Source: Salarias fasciatus
Lineage: Eukaryota; Chordata; Actinopteri; Blenniiformes; Blenniidae
Length of the DNA stretch: 64,000 nucleotides
Reading direction: 5' to 3'
NCBI RefSeq assembly: GCF_902148845.1
Contig: NC_043758.1
Coordinates: 14,453,177 to 14,517,176 of the forward strand
Shown one piece after another: positions 24,860 through 38,438 of this stretch; positions within the stretch are counted from its first letter, which is position 1, and every line of letters starts with the position of its first letter. Position numbers and translations under genes: made by a program. The notes beneath the pieces are model-generated. The model made no database searches and was not told the DNA's origin. It saw only the letters and a list, made by a program, of their open reading frames with translations.

Positions 24860-25026
24860 TGTTCAAAGGAGCTGTTGTGTGTTGTAATCAATTTTCCATG
24901 TTCTCGTAATGAACTAATGGATCAGCGTTATGATTAGGAGAAAGAACGATAAATAAACTAATAATAGAGCGATAGTCAACATCTCTTTACTGGGCAAGTA
25001 CTTATAATTGGTAACTTCCACATTCC

Positions 25027-25029
<3 letters not shown>

Positions 25030-25090
<61 letters not shown>
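25030..25090. repeat. AT microsatellite
   Basis: About 30 uninterrupted TA dinucleotides; able to extrude a cruciform. Confidence 0.95.
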
Positions 25091-25097
<7 letters not shown>

Positions 25098-25194
25098 CTC
25101 TTATATTAGCCCATGTTTTTATCCTCTGAACCCCTGTCTGTGTGTCAGAATAAGGCTCTCTGTTGTCGCGGTGTCAGTCTGATTCACTCGCTGG

Positions 25195-25197
<3 letters not shown>

Positions 25198-25232
<35 letters not shown>
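25198..25232. repeat. TG microsatellite
   Basis: About 17 TG units; an open frame through it is an artefact. Confidence 0.95.
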
Positions 25233-25236
<4 letters not shown>

Positions 25237-25871
25237 AACATATGCCTATGTGCAGAAGTTCTGTGTGTGAAAAACAAAAAAACACAAAACTGCGCCTTTG
25301 TGGTCTAAGACTTGTGTTTTACTACCTTGCTTTAGCCAAGCATCTCAGCCGGTGCGCCTTCTTTATGCATTTTATAAATCAAGTATAGGATGTTTAGTTA
25401 AACAAGAGGTGACTTGAGCACCACGGACCATAACTTCATGAATCACCACCACCAATAAATTAATTTTGAGCATCTCACCATTGAATAAACAACCACAATA
25501 TTTACTTATTAATTCAGCTTGAGGACCCTAAAATTCTCATGACAGAAAATGTACGCTCTGACACCTACAGTAATCACTACCTAAAAGTGTGATAATATTA
25601 TCATTTGAAATGGTAAAATAAAGCGTTGCTGCTAAACTTAAACTGTGCATGAAATGTACATTTTGCCTCAGGTTTAATGAACTAATAATAATTTGGGTTC
25701 AGCACTTTTAAGTTTTTTTTTTTTTATTGAGGTAATTTCAATGAGATGCCTTCAATACATAAATTAACAAATAAATGATAAAATGTCTTTGATTCAAATT
25801 ATTATTTGATTTAATATGTTATTTGTGTTTTAAATAAATAAAATGTGTTTTTAATATTGATATTACATGTA

Positions 25872-25872
<1 letters not shown>

Positions 25873-25939
<67 letters not shown>
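25873..25939. repeat. CA microsatellite
   Basis: About 33 CA units, seen directly. Confidence 0.95.
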
Positions 25940-25942
<3 letters not shown>

Positions 25943-28024
25943 GGAAGCACTTAGACTTGTTTTTGTACAGACTGCAGACTGAAAGGCAGGTGGTGTCATG
26001 ACATCATTTTAAAGCTGCCAATTTACCTTTTACTCAGGGGGAATGTCGGGGAAACGAGGGGCCAGCTGGGCAAGCAAAGACAAGTAACTGTTTCCGACAA
26101 GACTGATGACATCTGAGCCTGAGGCCGCCAAACAGGAGCTCACCAGGTGTTGAGATGGAAATTAATTAATTTTGAGTTCTAATTAAAGGTGTCCTCACCT
26201 TTCCAAAACAAGCCCTCCATGTTAACTAGAGAGACACTTGTAGAATCACTGTTCAGCTTCAGCCTTTCTAATTACTTTCTCATTCAATAGATATTTTTTC
26301 ATCTTTATCTTCTGGACAGAGCAAACCTTTCAAACACATACTAACAGCTCTAAAGATCTAATTGTTTTTCTCACTTTTTGGAGTAATAATGATATAATTT
26401 AAAACATGAAAGGTTGTCCAAAGTCAAAAGTCGAAGTTTTGAGTCAAATACTCAATTACCAGAAGATCGATATCATCGGTAAAATACAAATACAAACATA
26501 TGTCAAATGATGATAGAACAGTAGAATAGTGGTTAGTCTGTTTGAAGTCCAATGTTGGAGTGTAATTTCCTCCTACGAAAATGAATTCCACATTGAATTG
26601 ATAAAAGGACACTAAACATGCACATAAAGCCTGAAACAATTTAGAGAAAACAATTATTCACTTTGAATTAGATGGCAGATATCCCAACCATTTTGAATTG
26701 GGGAACTTTGCAGAATGTGTTCATTCACACAACTATCGATCTTTGGAAATGAATCAGACAGAATTAAAATGGCAGCAGTACAGAAATACATTTTTGAATG
26801 AGCTAACCTTATGTGTAATTTCAAGTTTCCTTGGAATGGTTTCACACCATCTCTCACAGTCCTCCTGGCTGACTTTATCATGTCTGGGCCAAGAATGAAA
26901 ATAACTTGGCTGCATTCACTAAAATGAGCAACACAACTTCATACTGAGCCAGCTTTGGCTGATCTGATAAGGTCTGATTGTAATTCGATTTGGCTGGATG
27001 GAGGACTTTATTCTCCAGCTGAAGAACCTGCTATTCAGGATTAGGCAACCTGAAGCCAAAAACAAGAAATTCACAAACTGATGATTTCAGACAACCTTCA
27101 AATGAAAATGCATGCATCTTTTGCTCAAAAAAAGTATGCTCAAATCAGCAACAGTCCTGTGTGAGATACAGTGTTTACCAAGTGGCGCTCTAGCTTATCG
27201 ACCTTGCCGGGTGTCCGTCAGACGTAGACATCCAGGGCAGAATGAAAAGATTTTACCACAAAAGATGACCTTAGCTAAGTCCTCGTGGTTCTGTTTGAGC
27301 ATGTAAAAGCTTTTCTTTTCACATTTGGTCCCTCTGGGAGTTTCTAGTGGTACTTCACAACAGATTAGCTATCTCTCTCTTACTGAAGGTCACCCTCTGA
27401 GTTCTGAAGCGTGGGGGAAATTTGTGACCACTTTAATTATGTTTATGGCTGTGTAGGAAGCAGAGGCCTGTTATCCTCAGCAGAGACTTACTGAGGAAAA
27501 TGCTCCGAATTAATTTAGACTGGCATGTTTATGAGCAGCGATTAACACTATAAAGTAGCTTCAAGACATTGGTGGATGGTTTTAAATAGAACAAAAAAGA
27601 TAAATCAGCAAAAATTAAGATTCACGCAGGAATAAGTTGAGCTCTGATGCCACTGAATTCAGTATGGAACTGCACAATAAACCAAAGGTTAGTGTTCTTG
27701 CCTAACAATGTCAAGCGATCCAGTCCAGTCCAGTTGAAGGCCCTTCTATGCAGAGTTTGTATGTTTTCACTGTACAAAAGGACACACCTACCACAGTGCA
27801 AAGACTGATTGGTCATCTGTCCATAGCACCAAGTTTATGACGTGGAAAAAGCCTGAATTCCTGAATGGAGGCAGGAAAACAGCACAGAGATACAAAAAAA
27901 GCGCCGTCCGAAATGGGTAATTACTACACATTTCCTATGATGCACTATGATCTGTGCATCCCTCGACAGTCTGCAAGTTCAGGTTGAACTCTGAAATTTA
28001 CCCTTTAAAAGAATACCATTATTC
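25940..28024. other. Intergenic DNA, nothing recognised
   Basis: AT-rich sequence with short chance frames only. I see no exon, RNA gene or clear element here. Confidence 0.4.
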
Positions 28025-28028
28025 TTAA

Positions 28029-28234
28029 AGGTATAATGGACGATGTTTTAGCCAATGAATGGCGTGATGCGAGTGTCAACTATTGGTCCTCCGACATGTC
28101 AATCACGCTGAAGAAACGCTTGCGTCACGCCGTCAAGCGCGCTCATACAAGCAGCAGAGCAGGTAGGATGGTCTGGCGCATAGCGAGTAACACGTTTTGC
28201 TTCGACTTTTTCGAGAAAATCGTTCATTATACTT
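28029..28234. mobile_element. TTAA-flanked MITE, 206 bp
   Basis: Begins AGGTATAATGGACGAT and ends ATCGTTCATTATACTT, which are inverted matches at 14 of 16 bases. TTAA flanks both sides (28025-28028, 28235-28238), fitting a piggyBac-type MITE. The open frame inside is a by-product. Confidence 0.7.
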
Positions 28235-28292
28235 TTAATTGATATTCTCATTATATTACATTATACTTTATTGTCCCTGTTACTGACTAAAC

Positions 28293-28658
28293 TGTGAGTT
28301 GCTGGTAGTCCCGGCGTACGTGTCTCCCCCTGAGTAAGTTGCAATCATCCACTGCCACAGCCGTTGTATAGTTGAAAAAACAAAAGCAACGTTTATTCCA
28401 CAAGTGTCACAAGATCCACGGGATGATACAAACAAACACAAAAAGGACACGGTAAGAAACCGTGTAACTCCACAGCTGGTGAAACGTCTGCGTCTTGCAG
28501 CTCACAGCCTAGCGAACCCGGAAGTACGGCGGTGCACCTTCTTAAAGGGCCAGCTACCCAATTAACGTGGCTGACGAAATGGCCAACAAAGAGAGCAGAA
28601 AATGTCAAATCCAGAACAAATGAAAATAATAATAAAAGATCCATCCTTGCTCCCTACA
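28293..28658 (-). mobile_element. Possible solo LTR (fossil)
   Basis: Read on the minus strand, the segment starts TGTAGGGAGC and ends CAACTCACA, with a GC-richer promoter-like middle and an AATAAA about 100 bp before the end, as in an LTR. No internal region lies beside it and no matching target duplication is evident, so the boundaries and the call itself are tentative. No family assigned. Confidence 0.3.
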
Positions 28659-29790
28659 GTCCCACTTGGGAAAATGTTTCTTGGACTCAGGAACTGTGGC
28701 ATAAATGCCTTGACAACTACAATGACAGTGAAGACATCTCCACAACATTTACATAACAGCATTGTAAATATCCCATTACACTGCACGGAACACATACGTA
28801 CACCACATAATAAGAATAGTAAAACACTATCAGTAAGTGTTGCACAATCATTGGCCTCAAGCAGCGTTGTTTAGAAGCTTGATATTCAGTCTTTTTAATA
28901 GCCATTATGAGTCTGGGAGCCAAATGTGTTTCAGAAAAATGATTCCTTTTATTTTACAGATTTATTTTTCATAAAATGCATTGATGTCTTATTAGTTTCA
29001 AGAGCTTATCCTCAATGTATAACATAGGATTAATATAAAAAACTGTATCAAAAGTATATTTATATTGGTGAAATCCTCTCTTTGATTTTTTTTTAATTGG
29101 ATCAACACAAGCAGTTAGTACAATGTAATTTCCTCCTTTGGTTTAAACAGGAAACGTGGATTTATCAATGAAATCTCATCTTTTTTTTTTCTTTTTTCTT
29201 TTAAAGATACCACATATCTGTCTCATATGTTCTGTGGTGTCCATACTTTTTTTTTTTTTAAGTTTTTATATATCAAGGCTGAGAGAAGCCAGAATCAATC
29301 TCAGCTGACAGTTAACACCATATTGTAGAAAACTGGTCCAACTGCATGATTATCATAGCTCCATCTTTTGGTGATAGCACAATCATTCCAAGAGATGGCA
29401 GCATTGTTCATGATAATGCAATGGTATTTCAATGGGAGGACTGGCATCTGCTGTATTGAGACAATTGAGGGCATTATTCTACTGTTGCAGGAATAAAAAT
29501 ATTTTCAACAACACATTTCATATTCAGTTTCTCCCCTGCAGATTCAGTCAATAAGCAGGCCTCTATTGTGCCACCAAAAAGCAGTCATTCAGTAGATTTT
29601 AGTACTTGCCATAATGAATTTTGGTAAATATTTTCACTGACGGTGTCAGTATCTGGTGGTGATTGTTAGTCTTGTCACATTAATAGGAAATATTATGACT
29701 ATATAAGGACGGATATGGAATATGAATTAAAAATCCATCATTCATATTGCATAAACATCATCAGTGCACATTGTGTTTTTGTGTCAGTCT

Positions 29791-30902
29791 AACGCCGGGA
29801 ACGCACTGGACGCGGAAGCGTCTCTGCACCGTTGTTGTGCCAAAAAGTGATTCCCTGCCATAAAGTGATTTCCGGTCCGCGGGCAGCTGAAAAGCGCAGC
29901 TTCTGTGGCTCTGCAGCAGTCTTAATTGGGCTCAAACAAGTTTGTTTCTGATCATCCAATGATGTTTATTTGTGTTTGCGTTTGATAGCCTCCTGTATGT
30001 CCAGTTGTCTTATATCGCTGTAAAATACCGGTAAGCTCGTTGACGATTTTAACCTGGCTTGTTGTTATGCTAATAAAGATGTCACGGAGGTGACACGTTT
30101 TCTTTTCTTTTTTTTTTCTTTTTTTGCACCAAAATTGCTAGATTGCTCGACAGAGTAATTTCATCCCAAGCAGTGCGTTGTACGGTTTGAAAATTGAGAA
30201 AAGGGACATTACAATGTCAAACTCAGCTTATTTTGCTTGCCAAAAGCTGATTCATGCCTCCGGTATTGCATATGGATCGATATTTTGCCTCAAAATGATT
30301 TAATATAACACAGCAGAGTCACATTTACAACATTTGAGTAAAAGCAATACTTTATATCACTTAAAAAATGAGTAAAGGGACATTACAATGTCAAAATCAG
30401 CTTATTTTGCTTGCTAAAAGCTGATTCCGCGGACTGGAATCAGCCAAAACTTGATTTCTGCCAGAAAGTGATTTCCGTACGACGCACTGCTTGGGATGAA
30501 ATTACTCTGTCAAGCAATCTAGCAATTTTGGTGCAAAAAAAAAGAAAAGAAAAGAAAACGTGTCACCTCCGTGACATATCTTCATTAGCATAACAACAAG
30601 CCAGGTTAAAATCGTCAACTAGCTTACCGGTATTTAACAGCGATATAAGGCAACTGGACGTACAGGAGGCTATCAAACGCAAACACAAATAAACATCATT
30701 GGATGATCAGAAACAAACTTGTTTGAGCCCAATTAAGACTGCTGAAGAGCCACAGAAGCTGCGCTTTTCAGCTGCCCGCGGACCGGAAATCACTTTATGG
30801 GAAGGGAATCACTTTTTGGCACGACAGCGGTCAGATAGGTTAACATGGGAGGCGATCAGAAGCCGCGCGCGGCGCTTCCGCGTCCAGTGCGTTCGGGCCG
30901 TG
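29791..30902. mobile_element. Fold-back element with about 400-bp inverted arms
   Basis: The left arm (about 29791-30190) and right arm (about 30475-30902) are near-complementary over their length: ACGCACTGGACGCGGAAGCG on the left meets CGCTTCCGCGTCCAGTGCGT on the right. The arms share an ACCGGTA word and the TGTCACGGAGGTGACACG block. The central loop has two direct copies of a segment of about 60 bp (AAGGGACATTACAATGTCAA...) near 30198-30256 and 30375-30427. It carries no credible coding sequence. Target duplication not resolved. Confidence 0.8.
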
Positions 30903-33900
30903 ACTTAAACAGTCTCTTCAACATTGGAAAGAAACTATGGAAAAGATCATTGACGTCTTTGTCTCTAGTTCATTTAGCGGCCTGGGCAGAGGACGCCGTC
31001 TGTTAAAGCCTTTATCTGGGGACAGACTTTTTGATCTTTTTGCAGAAGTGACATTGAGGAAATACGATCAAAATACAAACGGTTAGTCCAAAACGCATAT
31101 GGACAAGTACAGACAACCGTAAATAGTCTACATGTGATCTGCTCACCAGAGCTATGCCGTTGGTAGCAATATGTTCCTAGTAGGATCATCCATGGCAGAC
31201 ATGTCTAATCTATGTGACAACACAGATGAGCACATACAAAACTCATGGAAATAGAACACGAGAGAGAGATAGTGTACCCTGCTCAGAGGAGGGTCCCCAG
31301 GACCCACCCTAGCAGCCAGGCTAGAAGAGATCAGTCACAACTGACCGCCTGGGCCCCCCATAAAGTCCAGGATGGACTTACACATTGTCAGCTGGCACTG
31401 CAAACTCTTGTGCACAATGTTTTTCTATTTCTCTTTTTTGAACCTGGTTTATGTGACCATCTGTGTTCAAAATACAATCAAATTTAAGATTTCTTTAAGC
31501 ATTTTAAGTCAATGTTTAATGTATTGATTTTGTTCCTTATTCTTTTATTTATTTCTCGTGTTAGATTTTTTTAGGCCACAACATAGTCAAAGTGACAATC
31601 CATCCATTATCCAGTTCAGGGTTGTGGGGGGTCGAAGTCGATCCTGTGTGGGCAAATGCTAATTACACCTCAATGTCACATCACAGGGCAAACAGAGAAA
31701 CAGTCGATCACTTGCAGATTGACAGGGACCAATGGTCTTGAAAGGCATGTTTTCTGATTGTCTGTGGCAGCAAGAGTGCCATAGAAAATTCATGTTAGCA
31801 CAAGAGAAACACGTGAACATAGAAAGACTCCAAATGCACTCACACTACAAATATTCTAGCTGCATAAAGAATGTCCTCATCTTCAGCGCTGAAGGTCAAC
31901 AGTTCCCCAGGGCATGATGGTGTAACAGGTCTGAAAGAAGGTTTCCAGTAAGCTCAGAATAACAGACTTTGGGGAGATGTCTGGAGACACTAAGAAGTCC
32001 AGAGGGAGATCATGAGCTTGTTAGTGTGCTTGTGATTTGGAAAAGCCGCTGTTGCAAATCATCGTCAGGCCTGAGGCATCTGCACTTCAACACTTCGAGT
32101 AAATCAGCTCCCAAAGGGCGCAACCAACAGAGTCTGCAGTGTTTCATAAACAAACAGGCAGCTCCACAATACACACAAACAACAAGATACTCTTTTTTTA
32201 ATTAAAAGGGGCTTAAGAGGCCCATCAGCTGACTACTAAAAAACCCTGCTGATTAAAAAATAACAATAACACCAAATTAAATATCACACAGCTCAGTGCC
32301 TGGCTAAATCAGGTGTGGTAAATTGTTTATTTTTTTGGATCGGCTGTCAAAAGTGTGACTTTAATTGTCTTATTAAAACATATTTTTTCCAAATAATGTG
32401 ACATTTAGTTTGAAGAAATAGAAAGGTAAATGTATAAATGTTAACCTATTCTAGTAGAAATTCATGAATAGGTGAATGTAATGAATGATATAACAAATAA
32501 AAACAATTTTAAGAAAGTTGTGAGTCTATTTATAAAGTAAATAAAAATAAGATGTTGAAGGATTTTAATATCCGCCAAGTCCAAACACTATTTTTAAATA
32601 CAAAGATATCCGATGATCACAGGGACACATTTCATTCAGTTAATAATAAATGTGAGTTTGAGATAAATTTCAAATTGTAGAATGTGTTTTGAAGTTAAAG
32701 AGATTGGTGAAGGAGTATATTAGGCTTTTAACAGGAGTTTGTTAATAATGCAGACGTAAAACCCAACACACGTGAATACACATAACAACAGACTATGGTT
32801 GAAGAACCCAGACAGAGAAAAAACACATCACATGCATACACAGGGAGAAAATGCAAACTACTCCAAACAGAAACATGCCCAAACTCAACCCACACCAAAA
32901 GCAGGACCAATAACCTGCTATGGGGCAAAAGTGTGAACCAGAAACTGCTGTGCAGCTCAAGCCTCATAGACTAACATGACAAACATAACTTCCTAACCTA
33001 AGAACACGAGAACAGGAGAGAAATAAAAACACTAATTTTAACTGTATAAAGAAATGTGTTTGAAAATCCAGGTCTTGGTCGGTTATTTTAAAAAGTAAAA
33101 CTTAAAACTTTTTATTATGAATGTGAACATTCAGAAAATTTTAAGTGAGTGTGAATGACATTGTAGTGCAATTCATCCTGGAAACTGAAAGAAAGGTATC
33201 CACAAGATTTCTACTGTACAAATATATATAGAGAAGGGGAAACAGTATTTATGTGCCAATAAGTTGAACTGTCCAAATCACAGTGCTGGAGCTAATCCCA
33301 GCTGACCAAGGGTGAAGGCACAGTTCATCCTGGACAGGTCACCAGTCCATCACAGGACAAACACAGAACCTCATCTTACTCTGTTCATAATGCCATAAAG
33401 TCCAAATCACTGTTAATGGAGGCTGCTGCAACAGTACACGTTTCCCCATTGTGGAACAACAAAAGGATCGTTGTGTCTTGTCTTTTCTTGAGCTCCTTGT
33501 TCGGCAGCAACCATCGACATGTGAGCAAATGGATGAATATGACTGGAAATGTAGAGCATGTTAAGCCTCCGGGGGCAGTGAACAATAATGCCAGAAGTAA
33601 AATCTATGTGGATTTTAAGAAAGAAAAATATGCTGCTTAACAGCATTGCAATATAAGGCCTGGCCAAAAAGCTGGATTTTGTATTTTTTGCAACAGAATT
33701 ATTGGAACTGTAAATTAGAAACAATTCTTTCCTTTTCGTTTTTTGACTCAGACCAATGGAAGGAAAACAACCAAACAAACAAAAAGATCCTGTGTATAAA
33801 TAACCTAAGCTGGACATACTGCTGTGGAAGGGGTTAAAGGTCTGGCTCATAGGGGCTCCACATCAACACTAGAATTCAAACCTGTGAACCCCCAAACACA

Positions 33901-34230
33901 AGCATGCTGTTTCCCCTTCTCGGCCTAGATCCTGTATGGAAAGCACTCTTAATTAACAGGTGAATTTACTGTAATTCCTCGTACAAGTATTAAAGCAGTA
34001 TTTTCATATAATATCTGGTGAGAGTTATTTTTTCTACAACAATGTATTGTGCTACTTTTAATGACTAATCTCAGAAAGCCAAGAAATCAGAGCATCTCAA
34101 ACTTAACTCAATAATAAATACTCAAATATCTCAACAAAACCATGATAAGATGAAAACAAGGCTGTCCTTTTCTCCTCACCTCTGATTGGATAGTGGAGGG
34201 CAAGTGGGCACTGCCATCAGCAAGGATAAT
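30903..34230. other. Intergenic DNA upstream of the receptor array
   Basis: AT-rich, with an old interspersed repeat at about 33285-33365 and a further decayed repeat-like stretch near 32730-32960 ('gggagaaaatgcaaact'). No gene supported. Confidence 0.4.
33285..33365. repeat. Degenerate interspersed repeat (copy 2)
   Basis: Carries 'aatcccagctgac', 'cctggacaggtcaccagtcc' and 'atcacagg', matching the repeat at 4400-4515 in the same orientation. Confidence 0.45.
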
Positions 34231-34296
34231 GAAATGTCACATTTAAGTTTGTTCTGACCCTGACCTCAGTGACTTTCCTGAAACTCTGAGAGGAAG

Positions 34297-37200
34297 ATGT
34301 CATTGCTGACAGCGAGGCTGGTGTACGTAGGGCTCCTGTTGGCATTTGAAACACTGGCAGTGGAGGAGAAGGATGCTCCTCTCTGTCAAATACTGGAGAG
34401 TCCCGAGTTTCCACTGTTATCTAAAGAAGGGGATGTCGTGATCGGAGGAGCCTTTTCTATCCACAGCAGAGTCTCACAACCTTCACTCCTCTTCACAGAA
34501 AAACCTGCACGTCTCAGGTGTTCAAGGTAATGTTCATGCCAAAAAGAAAAACACTCTAATGGGTTTTTAACTGATGAACACATGTTTGCTCTTCCCTCTT
34601 CTTGTCTCAGCACCAACCTGAGGGAGTTTCGCTTTGCCCAAACCATGATATTTGCTGTTAAGGAAATTAACAAAAGTAAATTTCTTCTTCCCAACGTTAC
34701 TATCGGATATCGAATTTATGACAACTGTGGCTCGACGCTGTCGTCAATGCGTGCTGTGATGGCTCTGCTCAATGGTGATGAGTGGACTTTAGAGAAGAGC
34801 TGCTCTGGCCAGTCTGCTGTCAGCGCTATTATAGGAGAGTCAGAATCGTCTTCAACCATTGTCCTGTCTCGAACCACTGGACCTTTTAAAATACCCGTGG
34901 TAAGAATTTTATTAATAGATAGGGATTTTTAACATGTGTGCAAACTGTTCTCACTCTGTTTCCTTCCTGTATGCCCCTAAACTCAGATCAGTCACTCAGC
35001 TACCTGTGAGTGTTTGAGCAGCAGGAAGGAGTATCCCTCTTTCTTTCGAACTATTGCTAGCGATTTGCACCAAAGTCGAGCCCTCGCTCAGCTGGTCAAG
35101 CACTTCGGCTGGACTTGGGTCGGGGCGGTCAACAGTGACAGTGACTATGGCAACAACGGCATGGCGATCTTTCTGGCTGCAGCTCAGGAGGAGGGAGTGT
35201 GTGTGGAGTACTCGGAGAAGTTTCACCGGGCGGAACCTCAAAAACTTCTGAAAGTGGTAGAGGTGATTCGAAAAAGCACCGCCCGGGTCATTGTCGGATT
35301 CCTGGCTCACGTAGAAATGAACAACCTCCTCGAGCAGCTCAGTCTGCACAACATCACAGGCCGACAGTTCATCGGCGTGGAGGCCTGGATAACCGCCGAC
35401 AGCCTGGTGACTCCCACCAGCTTCAGAGTGCTGGGAGGCTCGCTGGGCTTCGCTGTGCAGAAAGCCAACATCAGCGGCATGGATGGCTTTTTGACAAAAG
35501 ACTTCTGGGAGACAGAATTTCAGTGCGAGGAGGCGATTGACGACACTATGGCAAAAACAGCGACTTGCACAGGAAGCCAGGATCTAATTAAGCTGAAAGA
35601 TTACAATGATGATGTGGCCGAGCTGAGATATTCTGCTAACATATACAAAGCAATCTACGCTGTTGCTCATTCTCTGCACAACATTCTCAAGTGCTCTGAC
35701 AATCAGGGCTGTGACAAGACAGTGAAGGTTACACCTGAGCAGGTAAAGTGATTCTGTCATTTGTTCTTCCACGTTTCTTTCAAGCTGATACTAAGGATTT
35801 TGATATTCCTTGAATTTGTGAACATAAAAAAAAATTCCAAGCATTTCAGTGGTTTCCTATGAAGGATGACAACTTCTTTTTTTTCCCTTTTGTCTCTCTT
35901 CAGGTAGTGGAGTCTCTGAAGCAGGTAAATTTTACCATCAAGAACGGAGAGCAGGTGTGGTTTGACGGCAGTGGAGCAGCTACAGCCAAGTACGAGGTGG
36001 TGAATTGGCAGCGTGGGTCAGATGGATCCATCCACTTTGAGCCAGTTGGATACTATGATGCCTCGCTGCCTCCTGGACAGATGTTTGTCCTTCGAACTGA
36101 AGCTATAATGTGGCCCGGAGGAAGCAAAGAGGTGAATGATGGTGTGACAGTTTTCACATAGTGGTCTTCACAGACTGTTTAAAATATCTATTTTCATTTC
36201 ATTCTCAGCTGCCAGTGTCAGTGTGCAGTGACAGCTGTCATCCAGGAACATTCAAAGTCCTTCAGAAAGGGAAGCCTGTCTGCTGTTATGACTGCATTCC
36301 ATGCACTGATGGAGAAATAAGCAACTCCACAGGTACAAAAGTGATGAGTTACGACAATATGCATGTACAGTTTTCTTGTTACAGTCTGTGCATTGTGATC
36401 AAATTTGCTATGGCAGGTTTACAGTCTTACACTTATATATTTTGGGTGTAACAAATTGAATAATAGTAACAATATTTTGATTACAGATTCAAATGACTGC
36501 GAAAAGTGCCCCGAGGAGTATTGGTCCAATCAAAACAGAGATGCATGCGTGCTAAAAACTGTTGAGTTTCTGTCCTACACTGAAGTTATGGGTCAGGTAC
36601 TTGTGTTTTTTACTTTGTTTGGGGTTTTCCTGACGATCACTGTGGGTATTCTGTTTCTGATCCATAAGGACACACCACTGGTAAAGGCCAATAACTCTGA
36701 GCTGAGCTTCCTGCTGCTCTTCTCTTTGACTCTGTGCTTCCTGTGCTCTCTGACCTTCATCGGCCGGCCCTCTGAGTGGTCCTGCATGCTGAGACACACG
36801 GCGTTTGGCATCACCTTCGTCCTCTGTATCTCTTGCACTCTGGGGAAGACGATCGTGGTGTTGATGGCCTTTAGAGCCACACTTCCAGGCAGTAATGTGA
36901 TGAAATGGTTTGGGCCTGCGCAGCAGAGAGTTAGCGTTTTGGCTTTCACTCTTATACAGATAATAATTTGCATACTGTGGCTGACAATCAACCCACCGTT
37001 TCCTTTAAAAAACACAAAGTACGACAAGGAAAAGATCATCCTTGAGTGTGCCCTGGGATCAGCTGTAGGGTTCTGGGCCGTGCTGGGATATATCGGACTT
37101 TTGGCCCTTCTATGCTTTGTACTTGCATTTTTGGCAAGAAAGCTTCCTGATAATTTCAATGAAGCCAAATGTATCACTTTCAGCATGCTGATATTCTGTG

Positions 37201-37394
37201 CAGTGTGGATCACATTCATTCCTGCATATGTCAGCTCTCCTGGGAAGTTCACTGTAGCTGTGGAGATTTTTGCTATTCTGGCTTCTAGTTACGGGCTCCT
37301 CCTCTGCATATTTGCACCAAAATGCTTTATTATTGTTTTTAAACCTGAACTTAACACAAGAAAACATTTAATGGGAAAAATACAATCTGAATAA
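34297..37394 (+). CDS. V2R/OlfC receptor, array gene 1, 844 aa
   Basis: Plasma-membrane family C chemoreceptor. Six exons: 34297-34526, 34611-34899, 34987-35742, 35904-36131, 36209-36332, 36487-37394. All junctions are GT/AG and frame is continuous. A hydrophobic signal peptide ([17 protein letters not shown]) precedes the flytrap (about 25-500), the cysteine-rich domain (502-542: [10 protein letters not shown] ... KPVCCYDC) and the 7TM exon (543-844). Amino-acid-contact residues are kept: Ser (ESSST), Thr (SATC), Asp (ASD), Tyr (DYGNNGM), Glu (GVEAW). Exon 3 is the shortest of the array (756 bp). The stop codon overlaps an AATAAA (37390-37395). Part of its 7TM is almost identical at the DNA level to array genes 4 and 5. 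The subfamily and exact ligand cannot be named from sequence alone. Confidence 0.93.
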
Positions 37395-38319
<925 letters not shown>

Positions 38320-38438
38320 CAGGCACAGGATGACATGTTCACAAACAGACACGGAAATCTGACCTGCAGAACTTCCGATACCAAACCCCCGCCACCTTCA
38401 CACTGAATAATGGAGAGTAGATAAACTTAACCCTTTAA

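Noticed and set aside
25030-25090. Long AT run as a replication origin or matrix attachment site
   Set aside because: A simple microsatellite explains it and nothing else nearby supports such a role.
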